Shown piece after piece: positions 45,975-56,229 of a DNA stretch of 64,000 nucleotides. The notes below the pieces were generated by a model. The model was given only the letters and a program-made list of their open reading frames with translations, was not told the origin of the DNA and did not search any database. The stretch is taken from contig KN817571.1 of NCBI GenBank assembly GCA_000827495.1, forward strand, positions 186,001 to 250,000, in the 5' to 3' direction. Position numbers and translations under genes: made by a program. This stretch comes from Hypholoma sublateritium FD-334 SS-4 (lineage: Eukaryota > Basidiomycota > Agaricomycetes > Agaricales > Strophariaceae). Within the stretch, counting starts at the first letter, position 1. Every line of letters begins with the position of its first letter.

Positions 45975-48033
45975 TTAAGGATGAAGGGAAGGCGGGAGTT
46001 TTGCGAGGATTTCGGGATCGAGGTAGGGCCTCCATAGCCCGCTTTTGTCCCGAGAGGTGATCATCCGTCCGATGCAGTTCATAGTATCAACCTAGGCAAA
46101 ATGAACACGGTGTGGAAAAGAGGGTTCGGAGCAGACGCACATCAGATCCCGCCTCAGACGTGCACTCTGCGCCTATCCGGCTCGTCCCTTCCGGCGTCAT
46201 AAAGACGGTCGTATCTGCAGCCTGTCATGACGATTAATAAATTTCTGCGAAGACCGTGCGAGTTGTATTTACCATTGGCACGTCCGGCTTTCTCCTTGAA
46301 TCACGCACAATCTTGATCTGAAAAGTTATGAAGGTACTGTAAGTCGTTTGCAAAGTATAAACAGAAGATATCGAATCATACCTGTCTTGTGGCGCCTTTG
46401 GACCGCGCCTTCATTGGCGCCGCGTTCAGTGTCAACGAGTCGGCGGCCCTTGCCTTGCCTTTGCGCTTTGCGGGAGTCGAAGGCGCCCTCATCAATCTAG
46501 AGCGCCTTTCGGACGCCCACATGTTTGCATGCTAATTAAAGGAAAATTGAGCGTCAGATAGAACGGAGATCAAAGCAAATGTGTAGACAGGTACCTCCGT
46601 CGTGCATTGAACGGATTGATTTTCCTTATTATCCCCTGCGACGACCTTGACTCGCACCTTGATCGCAAGTGAGTATCGAATGGACTCGTAAACGGATGAA
46701 TGTTTCTTGCGCGTACCTTGCTGGATGGCTCTGGTGTATGATTGATTACACCAGCACTGGCGTCCGAGCTGTCAATCTGCGGACCGGGCATAATGAGCGG
46801 TGTGTTAGGCGGAAAGTGGTGATTATGCACATGCCTGAGAAAAGGGTGAAGAGAAGCGCAGATTACTGTGTTCCGTGCACGGAAAGCTCAGGCCCAAGGA
46901 GGAGCAGCCGAGAGCCCTGAGAAGTTCCTCGGACAGAGGGCGGGTGTTTGGAGGCGTGCTTGAGTATCGTCGAGGTCTGGGATTGTGCGCAGTTGTGGAG
47001 TCGTCTGGGGGGATGATACAAATATCTGGAACAGGGACTGTGCACTTTTTTATGGCCGATATAACGGAAGCGTCGATAGTAGAAGTTTCATCTGTAGAAG
47101 AGGTTCTTGCATTACTTAAATGCTCAGCTTTAGAGATAGTATCAACGTACTAGAGTGTTTTTTATTTGGTGTGACCGGCGAGCGGCGTTGCGATGTAATT
47201 TGGTTGTGCGTTTCTGCAGAGATAAAGAGCCTCGGAACAAGGGCATACGAAGCAGACTTTTTCTCCCGTATAGTTCGGCTCCGCTTAGGCTTGAAAACGG
47301 CAGTCGTGGGGTCGGATGTATATGCAGAGATAAACGCTAGAGAGATAGACATGGAGTAGAGCGTGAGGGCAAAAGCAGTACTGGTGGGAGCATATATGGC
47401 CCAGACGAGACTCGAGCGACGAGACTCGAGAAAGATAGAATCAAGACAACTGCTGACAGCCTCCGAGAGCGCGTTGAAAAGTTGCTCGATGAGATTTACA
47501 GTCCAGGTCGACGCAAGAGCAATGTTGTCATCTCCCAGTATGAAGTAAAAGTTGTTGCGGAGCTCTTTGAGTACAGAGGAGCATGTTGACACAAGGCGAA
47601 CGAACACGCCTTCGGCGACGGTGCCAGTGGATGTTCGTCCGGCGTGGTGAGTAAAATGAGTGGCCCGGCGGATGACATACTTGAAAGCGACACTAAGTGT
47701 AGCCTGAGCACGACGCTTTACGACAGGGAAGATATGCTTGCGACTGCCTCGAAGGCGGTACTTGAAGGCAAGGACAAAACAGGCCAGAAATTCAACAATA
47801 GCGCTAGTGATCGCGGCTGTGAAGTGGCCATGGAGGCTGATCACTTGAGAGATAGAGCGGTGGCCTGGACGAGCGTCGAATACATCGATGTCTTTGTTGG
47901 ACAGACGAGCGGAAAGAAGATATGCAATGCATTTGACGATATCGACAACGAAAGAGACTTTCTCCTTGAGGTAGCTGGGGGAGAAGATGGAAACGAGCCA
48001 CACTGCCCAGAGTTGAATAGTAGAGATGAGCAT
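45975..48033 (-). CDS. Uncharacterised membrane protein with KEN motif
   Basis: Not recognised. Eight exons join in phase: 47151-48033, 46881-47091, 46717-46834, 46595-46657, 46382-46531, 46273-46317, 46141-46221 and 45975-46091, giving 555 residues. The first exon encodes about 295 residues with hydrophobic helices (STIQLWAVWLVSIFSPSYL, SAIVEFLACFVLAFKYRL, SLVWAIYAPTSTAFALTLYS). The rest is polar and mostly disordered. It contains GDNKENQSV, a consensus KEN degron for the anaphase-promoting complex, a basic RAPSTPAKRKGKARA segment resembling a nuclear signal with a TP site, and a conserved-looking end (CIGRMITSRDKSGLWRPYLD). A nuclear-envelope or cell-cycle-regulated role is conceivable but unproven. 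The junction of exons 2 and 3 uses a weak donor (GTGCAC). Confidence 0.65.
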
Positions 48034-48211
48034 CGAAGCTGAGGTGTGGGACTGAATTCTGTTCTGGATTCGTGAGGAAATGAATTTACAGCTGGATTAT
48101 ATATGTTGCTGAGTATTTCCATATTTAAGCACCCCTTTGGACATGTCCTGGTCTGCGACAGAATTGTTGTCAGTTCGGATGTGGTTGGGATTTGGACGGC
48201 GCCCAAGGCTG

Positions 48212-49181
48212 GCAGGGCAGACGTAAATGTTCCGGAATTCGAGAGTCCGCCCCTCCGCCAGTCCGGGCGGACGCCGCCACTGTCAGCCGATCACAATTTG
48301 TGACGCGACTAAGTAAATCGTTCTTTGGCCAACGATGGACGCGTCTCTCTGATGCACCTCCGACTCATGCACGCTGCACACATTCTTCCATNCNCGACTA
48401 CACACGGCCGCCACGCCAACCACCACAGCGAAGAAACTCGCATTCGNACTTGATTATGGCTATGTGTCCGACATTGGCATCAACATGAAGATGGAGAANG
48501 TCGAGGGATGTCGAGACTCGAGAGGTACGAAGCTGGGCGAGCAAGGCAAGAAAGCGAAGCTCTTCCTGTAGCGCAGAATAGGCAATGACTCACCCCACCC
48601 GTGCGCGCCGTGCTAACCATGCGAGATGTAATGGTTGCAAAGTTGCATGCCTTCCGCTCTTCCTTTGTCGCAATTAATGCCTCCGCTTCCCAGTCTCGCA
48701 GAGGACGCCCAGACAGACTCAGCCCGCTTTGTACAGGTCAAATTGTATGTGCCCCTACTTTCCTTTCTTTCAGCTGCTGACTCCACCCAGCTATGGCGCC
48801 GTTGTCCGCAGGTAAACGCTGCTGGGTATGTTCCTAACCACGCGCCAGGCTCCTCTTCTTCCCCTAGATCCACTTGTGACTTCCTTGCTGGAATCGCTAT
48901 TCTGCCAACCAACCTTCACCATCTTGAAACTAGTGGTATATATTTGGTTAAATAAAAGAGATTGGCTATGGAACCTCTAAGGCCTTAGGCAACCAGATAC
49001 TTAGGAAAGTAGTGTCTTTNAGTGAANAGGTNTCCCTCATTGCACTGCACGGCGAGCGCCGTCAGGACTCGAGACTCGACGGGCGTGTGGCATAGTCAAG
49101 TTGTGACCAGTCCGCCAACAGTCCGCCGGACTGTCCGGAAGGGGCGGACTCTCGAATACCGGAACGTTCTCGGGCAGACTG
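48212..49181. mobile_element. Decayed element bounded by inverted repeats of about 85-90 bp
   Basis: The left arm (about 48212-48301) and the reverse complement of the right arm (about 49097-49181) share GGCAGAC/CTGCCC, CGTTCCGG.ATTCGAGAG, TCCGCCCCT, CAGTCCGG.CGGAC and TCACAA.TTG in the same order. The 17-base core TTCGAGAGTCCGCCCCT is exact. The interior of roughly 800 bases has no long frame, and six ambiguous bases lie in or beside it (48392, 48394, 48447, 48499, 49020, 49027, 49032 region), as expected for a poorly assembled repeat. A non-autonomous DNA transposon is the likeliest explanation. Confidence 0.5.
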
Positions 49182-49763
49182 TCAACCTTTCCGAGTCATC
49201 AACCTTTCATAGCAATGAAACAGTCCCGTTGAAATTTAAGGAGGTCCCTGGAGTCTGAGCCAGGAGTCTGCAAGGAGTCAGGACGTGGTCCGCTCAATGA
49301 AGTCGACGAAAATAGGAAGAAGCTAACTCGAAGCTAACGTAGCATGACGCAAACAGGCGTCGCAGGCTTGGCATTCAACGACAACTTTTGCCGCCCGGCA
49401 TTCTCACGATCCACTCCAAGGCCTAAATCGGGCTATGAACTTGCCGCTAATAAGCTTACATGCATTTGAATCTCAACGTCTCACCCAGCATGTATGGTAC
49501 ACGTAATTTGAGAGATGAGTCAATTACAAACAAGAGAATAGTATGCGAACTAAGCGCCCTCTGCACTGTCTGCAATGTCCAAGTTCGAGCCTTTGTTCCT
49601 ATTTCATCGTGATCGAATTTCGGACCGGACATTCATATATTGGGATTGCTCACGGAGTTGTCAAAATAAAGAGGTTGGATATAAGTCATTTGACGCGCTT
49701 TCCGTAGGGTATTCCGGCCCAAGTGGCTTTTCTGGTGATACCAACGCGGGACGAGGCGCGTCG

Positions 49764-49793
49764 ACGCGTCAGCACGTGACAGACGCGACGCGT
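49764..49793. promoter_or_regulatory. Two MluI cell-cycle boxes flanking an E-box, CDC6 promoter
   Basis: ACGCGT occurs at 49764-49769 and 49788-49793, with CACGTG at 49773-49778 between them, about 150-180 bases before the CDC6 start. ACGCGT is the binding site of the MBF complex that drives G1/S genes, CDC6/cdc18 among them, in yeasts. Further GACGCG half-sites lie around it. Confidence 0.6.
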
Positions 49794-49944
49794 TTACACT
49801 TTACGCGAGACGCGACTTGCCTGGTCGGTTTGATGAGATGGCGGAGATTGAAGTGTGAGAGATCATATTCATTTTCTACCACCGTTTCCCTCTTGTTCTA
49901 CTCATCCCACCACCTCAGACCGACTCTCATCTTCCATTCTAAAG

Positions 49945-52048
49945 ATGCTTACTCGTAGCTCGGTTCTTGGGAAGAGGGGACATCAGGTCTCCTCGGTGCC
50001 TGCGTCGTCTGTTGAAAGCTGCGAGCAGCTACAGACACCAGACGGCACACCTAATCCTAAACGCGCACGTACGACTACCTCTGTGGAGGATGGCGACGCC
50101 AACAAAGAGAACATTCCTCCGTTTCGACTCGGGTCGGGGACCGTTCCCAGCACACCCCGTTCAGCGAGGGCGATGAGGCGCCACGCAACCAGTGCCGAAG
50201 TGGTTACCCCGACGCGTACTCGACCAGGTATATCCCTTTCGTGGCATTCCTTTTTCATCTCCTGAACTAGCCTTTTAGCCCCTCGTCGGACTGTCTCAGC
50301 ATCGTCGTTGATACCTGCTACTCCTGCAACGGAGAAATCGGAGCTGACCGTCTTGACACCACCACCGACTCCGCCGGCTATTCTCTTACCTCTTCACGTT
50401 CGCATTCGTGCTCTTCTCCGTTCCACATGCAACAACGCGCAGATCAATATTTCTGGCCGAGAAACCGAGCGCGCGTCTATCCTTGATTTCATTGCTCCAT
50501 TCATTGAAGATGCGATTGTTACCGAGGAAGGGTGCTCCAGCCTTTTTATCTCAGGGTCACCTGGAACAGGAAAAACTGCCCTAGTCAATGCCATCATTCG
50601 TGAGATATCGGCCGCAAAGGAAACTGATGTCAAAGTCATTTCCATCAATTGCATGGCGCTGAAAAGCGTCGACGCTTTGTGGGAAAGGATGATCGAGGAA
50701 CTTCCCGTCGGGTCGAAGCAAAAGACTACAAGCAAGAAGGCCAAGGGTCGCGAGATGGTTCAGTCTACCTTGAAGTCTTTGAAGATCAAATGGTGATCTA
50801 ATTTTGTATCCTTGTATTGCTTGGACTAACCGATCATATTTCAGTATTCTTATCCTGGACGAACTCGATCATATCGCCTCTACACCTCAGGCTTTGTCCT
50901 CGATATTCACTTTAACAGAAAGCGTACCGACTGCTCTTCGTTTGCTTGCTATCGCAAACACCCACACTCTCACCTCTTCGTCTTGCAACGCACTTTCCCC
51001 TTCGTCAAATGTCCAAACCATCCATTTTGCCCCCTACACTCCGGCCCAACTGCAGAGCATCCTGCAGGCTCGATTGAATACCCTATGTGAAGGAGATACT
51101 TCTGCTCAAACGACCGCAGATATCAAGAAAGTGCTTCCACCGCCAACCCTTATGCTCTTGACTAAAAAGATTGCCGCTCTTACTGGCGACGTTCGGAGTC
51201 TATTCGAGGTGCTGCGAGGTGCCATTGACCTCGCGATCACTGTAGACAATGTATCCGATGAGGCCCTTCTTTCTTCATCCGTTGCCAGCACTACACCAAA
51301 ACACGTTCTCGCTGCCTTGAAGGCATATACTCCATCAGTGCCGTCCGCTACATCTGCCACGACGTCAACTACCAGCGCAGCTGGCCCAAGCAACAGCGAA
51401 ACTGTGGCGAAGATTCATAATCTCGGCCTCCAAGCCCGACTTGTCCTTCTCGCTATTCTCCTCGCTTCCAAGCGTCTCGAGACTGGTCTTTCGTTGACCA
51501 GTTCTCTTTCCTCATCGCCCAGAAAGGCATCGGCGTCGCCTATGAAGCGCACTACCTCACTCCCCATTGCGCCTGTATCCAAATCTGGTATGGGAATCGA
51601 AACAGGCGTGTTGCACACATACTACACCACTGTGCTTGGCCGCTCAGAAATGGGCCTTTTTGAGCCAGTTTCGCGCAGCGAGTTCGGCGACCTGATGGGT
51701 ATTTTGGAAGGGGTTGGCATCGTTTCGCTGTCTTCTTCCCTAAGCCCTAGCTCTTCGCCTTCTGGTAAAGGCAGAAAGCCATTCGGTCGTTCGGCCTCCT
51801 TCGGGACTGGGCTAGGCAAGAGCGGTGCTGGCGCGGTCGGCGAAGTTCGTCTCGTCGAGGGCATGTGGGGCGATGAGGTCCTCCGTGGCCTCGGCGTTAC
51901 CAATACGGCCGAGCTGTCTGTTGATGCTCGCGAAGAGGAAGTTCGCGGGATTTGGCACCGCGAACAATCGCGGCTTGCCCGGGACGTCAAGGCTTCTGTT
52001 GCTCGCACCTCAGACATTGATACTTTCACTGGTGCTTTCCAGGACTGA
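49945..52048 (+). CDS. CDC6: Cdc6/Cdc18 replication-licensing AAA+ ATPase
   Basis: Predicted 666-residue nuclear ATPase that, with ORC and Cdt1, loads the MCM helicase at origins. Exons: 49945-50227, 50279-50792 and 50845-52048. The N-terminal tail has proline-directed CDK-type sites (TPNPKR, VPSTPRSA, VTPTRTRP) and a KEN degron in DANKENIPP, in line with cell-cycle-controlled turnover. The AAA+ core has the sensor-like entry NISGRETERASI, Walker A GSPGTGKT, Walker B ILILDELDHI and sensor 1 LAIANTH. The arginine-containing LTGDVRSLFEVLRGAIDLA segment (sensor 2) and a C-terminal winged helix (NLGLQARLVLLAILLAS, TGVLHTYYTTV, SEFGDLMGILEGVGIV) follow. The winged helix has a long Ser/Gly insert before the final strand. 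MCB boxes upstream support G1/S expression. Confidence 0.93.
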
Positions 52049-53571
52049 TTGTCCTTCTATGCTCTCATTTATGCTTTCCCCTCATCGTCATACCATTCTC
52101 CTGGATTCCCTGCTCTCAACATATGCGTCCCTTCTCCCTCATCCTCATCATTTCGACCTAAGCTTATCATTCATTATGTTCCTTATGCATCCTCTCGCCC
52201 ATCTCCGTCGCATTACTCTCATGATCTCATGCCCCATTCGCTGCTTCCTTCATTCACACATCTCTCTCAACTATCCCTTACCTGGTAATTTTCTTTGTTT
52301 TGTTTGAAACATACCTTCTCGCTTTGTTGTGTTTTACCACACCATTACTCTCAATTTTTCTCCCAGGTATTTTCTCTCCTGCGCATATTGCTCGCATGGC
52401 TTGCGATGGAAACTGTATCTTCATATTTCAATGATAGTGGCATGTAGAAGAATATTGTTTTGTAGAAAAGAAATTGTGTACACGAAAATATAAACTGAAT
52501 CGCGAATATCCGCCCCGCTTTCCTTGATTGAGACATTTCGACCGACCCATGAAATGCGAGAACTACTGGGGACAGATGAGGCCATTGTGGATGGGCAAGC
52601 CGCAAAACAAACTCGACCCTTGAACTTGAAGCTGAAGTCGCGCGACGCGTCGTTTACATCACGTGATGGTGTTATCTAGTGAGGGGTCGCCGCTTGCCGC
52701 TTGCCGCTTTACTTTCTACCAGTGGCATAGTACCACCATCACTACTATGCCAGTCTTGCTCGCAGCGGCTCGCTCGGTCTTACTCTTCTAAGTCGGTGTT
52801 CGCAATCTTCGGAGGGGCAGATTCTGGCTGAACCTAATTGAAGCCCTTTCTCTCTGCAAATAGTTAATACAAGCCTGTTCGCTTATCGCGCTGCGGGGCA
52901 TGTACGCCAGTGGCCGGCACGTCCGACCAATCCAAGCGCAATCCATGAGCGACGGCCACATCTCAAACAAGAAAGCAGCCCGTGCAATTTCTTTCTACTT
53001 TTTAGGTAATCCCACCTCAAGCGCGTTGTACGGCGTGATGCGAGCTTCAAGCTTTAGCATCAATACAAACGCACAGGTTCCAGGAAGTTCTCGGTCCATG
53101 CCTCAAACAGTGGCCGTCTCGGAGAGCCGAAAACAATGCGGTCTTGATGCGCTATTGTCAACGCGCTGAAATGGTGAGCATTCGCCACCATTCCTCTACT
53201 GTTCACCGCAGCGAGGAAAATTGGAAGAAGCGTCTGAGGCGGCTCATGAGGAAAACGGGGAAGCAGGAAGATTCTTCTGTGACTGAGCCACTGCTTCCCT
53301 CCTTTTTCGTATAATATCTCCGGAGGACAATGCTTTCATGACACGGGCCAGTCGGCCACATATTTCCACGCCGCTTTACCTATAAGTATGAGGGGCGGAA
53401 AGCGTGTTCTTCCTCACCACGTTGAACTACGCTTATCACCCCCGTCTCTCTTAGGCACCGAGCCGTCCCTCGCTCTCTACCCACGCTGTAAGACACGCGG
53501 CCTCCCATTTTACAGTCTACCACATACAGATACAGATATATTCAAGTCTCTACCTCATACACCTGAACAAC
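52049..53571. other. Intergenic region between CDC6 and a same-strand gene
   Basis: About 1.5 kb. The left third is T/C-rich 3' flank. A further ACGCGT box with CACGTG nearby occurs at 52645-52675. A short CGCTTGC tandem repeat lies at about 52688-52708. A plus-strand frame at 52900-53169 has no recognisable motif. Confidence 0.5.
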
Positions 53572-55456
53572 ATGAAGCCCTTCTGGAAGAAGTCCGATTT
53601 TATCTAGCCATCAATCTATTCTGTTGGCTGATTTCAATTTCTCTAGGTGGTTTCGCGACACTGAAGAGAAAGTCAAGCTTTTCGGACACCAGAAGCCCCG
53701 TGATAAAAAGCTAAGGCATTCAAAATCTATGCCCCTCCGCCGCGACTACACTATCGATCCTTCGGTCTTCGTAGACCGTCCTCACAAACCGATGTGGAAG
53801 CAGAAGGGTAGTATTAGGGATCATAACATTGTGCTTGTCATGGGCAACATCGACAGTGCGACAGGTGTGCCAATACTGCCACACGAATTGGTACCCCACC
53901 GCCCCCCGCCACCGACTCCTCCGTCGATGAAAGTGCGAATGAAGCGCAGTTTCGATCACTTCGATCTGCGCCGCGACCAACGACGCGAAATATTGGACAA
54001 GTTCCCTAGGCCCCCTTCTAAAGCTCTTCCCGACCTACCCCCCAACCACCTTCCTTCTGGCCGGCCCGAGAATAAAAGCGGAAAATCTGTTGATAACCCG
54101 CCCAACCAAACTTTTGCTAAGCGGATTCCAGAGCCCGCGGCGCCTCTTCCCAAGGTACCCCCTACTAGCCTCAGGAACAATTTCCCTATCCTTGGATCGC
54201 GCGATGCAGTCCCAGCAAAGGATCTTCTCCCCGAACCTCCGACTCATAGGATATTTCGAGATAGAGCCGCTCAGACTCTGGGCAAAGCGCGCGAAGCAGG
54301 GCAAGGCAAGGCAATGCCCGATGCAGCACTCCATCTCAAGAGCCACCAGCGCAGTGCCTCTAATAATGTCGCCTTCCCCCGCGCTCCCGAAGCCAACTCC
54401 GTCAGCGTCTCCCGCAGTCAAAGCTATGAAGGCCATACGCACCAGCGTATGGCGTCCAACCCTGTTCTTCCCTCCAAGGTTCTTGCTTATTACGGCATGG
54501 ACGTGGGCGAACCTGCGCGCAAGGAATCTCCTGTTGCTCGTCCGGTCGAGGTCGTACACCAGCCTCGTGGTTCGCACCGTGCCATGCATCCTGACATTGA
54601 CTATCGCGACAACGCAGCTGCGTCTGCCGGTCGCACACCAATGGCAGGGCCATCATACAGTGCGGGATCTGTGTATAGCAACGACTCGCGCACGAGCAGC
54701 ACAAGCTCTAGTTCAACGATCAAGGCTAGCTCCAGGGGATCGGCTGCTCACAATCGCCAGCTCGATGTCCCTCAAGACGTGCGCGCTATCTCGACATACA
54801 GTTCCGTGTCGGCGTACAGCCAGGACTCCTATGTGACGTTTAGACCTGACTCGCAGGCCCCGCCTGTTCCTTATCTCGGTGATTTCGTCCTCCCCGACAA
54901 CGCCTCCGTCATGTCTTCTGCCCTAGCATCGACCCACCTCTCGTCGTACAAAGACGATGCCTCATCCGTGTATAGCTTCAATTCCCGCAGCACCGCTACA
55001 ACATCCAGGGGGCCTGCTCCTTTCAGGTCGCCTGGCCCGGTCGCGCCTCCAGTCCCACCCCTCAACCTCCGGAACCACACGGGCTCCAATAAATTGATCA
55101 GCGCACCCATACCACTGCAGGCGCACCATCGCAATGCCGCGAAGGCCTCTATCTCGACGGCCTCTATCTCGACGGTCGGCAACTCGTCCACGCTCAGCCA
55201 CCAGGGCCACACGTCAACGTCAGGACACAACGGCCACACCTCCTCTAAAGACTCCAAAAAGACCGCCGTCGCAAGCGACAAGGATTACCACTCGTCGACA
55301 CATGGTTCCCATTCGCGCAAGAAGGGCGGGTCGAAGCTTAGCAGTGACCGCATGTACGAAGAGCTCGGCTCGTATGGACTCGACCCGGACCTTTTCACGA
55401 AGGAGAAGGTCGTCACCGGATCGTTGGATCGCCACACTCGCTCCCGACGTCACTAG
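53572..55456 (+). CDS. Uncharacterised proline/serine-rich disordered protein
   Basis: Not recognised. A 20-base first exon (53572-53591, MKPFWK) joins after a 55-base intron to 53647-55456, giving 609 residues starting MKPFWKKWFRDTEEKVKLFG. The first 130 residues are basic and may fold (RRDYTIDPSVFVDRPHKPMW, IVLVMGNIDSATGVPILP). The rest is low-complexity: polyproline clusters (PHRPPPPTPPS, RPPSKALPDLPPN, APPVPPLNLRN) that could bind SH3 or profilin, long Ser/Thr runs, an ASISTASISTVG repeat and His/Gly-rich segments. The C-terminus is charged (RMYEELGSYGLDPDLFTKEK), a stretch that looks conserved. No membrane helix or catalytic motif. A cortical or cytoskeletal adaptor is a guess. The weak donor GTCCGA makes exon 1 less certain. 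Confidence 0.7.
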
Positions 55457-56229
55457 TTTCGCCGCTCTCAGGCCACTTCCTCACCAATCTTTTCCCGCTA
55501 TCGTCTCCTACGATCCTCCGCAATTAGGTGTTTAAATCAAGAAAATTCAAACACAAATATACAAGCCTATCATTCCTTCAGTTCCCAACTTCGCGATCTC
55601 TCAACTTGTAACAGTGTAACATCGCCCACATTCGTTCCGCCTCATCATGCAATGACACCCCACCTTCCTTTGCTATCTGTATTTCATTTGCTCGTATGTA
55701 TCCCTAACACTCGCTTTCGATCCTGCTTAACCTGCTGTCGACCAACACTCCTTTTGAATACCGCTTTGCCGCCACCGACTCGGAGCGTGTACCACATTCC
55801 TTTTTAGTATCTACTCAGTATTCACCGACTCTTGACATGCCCATGTATCTCTACCGTTCTATCACCCCAGTCGATATGGAAGAATGACTCAGTAAATCAT
55901 AAATGTGTTTCAAATTAATATTGGCTGTGATTGGTTCTAAGTTGCCCGTTGGTCCATGTGGGTCCATTTGCTGTCCCACTCCCTCCCAATCCCCCGGCCC
56001 GTCGGAAGCTGATTCTGATCCGCAAGTCACATGCTGCTTGACGTTGTTTGAGCGCTGTCAGAATGAACATTGTACCAGTCCTCAACATTAATATCTATAA
56101 TCTAACTGTCGACACTCCCAGCAGACAAGGAACCCTGCTGGATAAGAGGAAGGACAGCTGGAGTAGAAAACCACCTGCTTAGCTCCGTTTTGGCTTCATA
56201 TCGCCAAGGCCTGATCAAGGTTCTCCGTC
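55457..56229. other. Intergenic region
   Basis: About 770 bases between same-strand genes: C/T-rich 3' flank at left, the promoter and leader of the TAPT1-family gene at right. Nothing else is seen. Confidence 0.5.

Larger units (their letters stand above)
48034..49944. other. Intergenic region upstream of CDC6
   Basis: About 1.9 kb between divergent genes. It includes a decayed inverted-repeat element with ambiguous bases (listed separately) and, at its right end, the CDC6 promoter. Short frames here have no domain signals. Confidence 0.5.

Noticed and set aside
47120..48042. Plus-strand frames opposite the KEN-box gene
   Set aside because: They are antisense shadows of the 883-base exon on the minus strand, which joins in phase to seven more exons.
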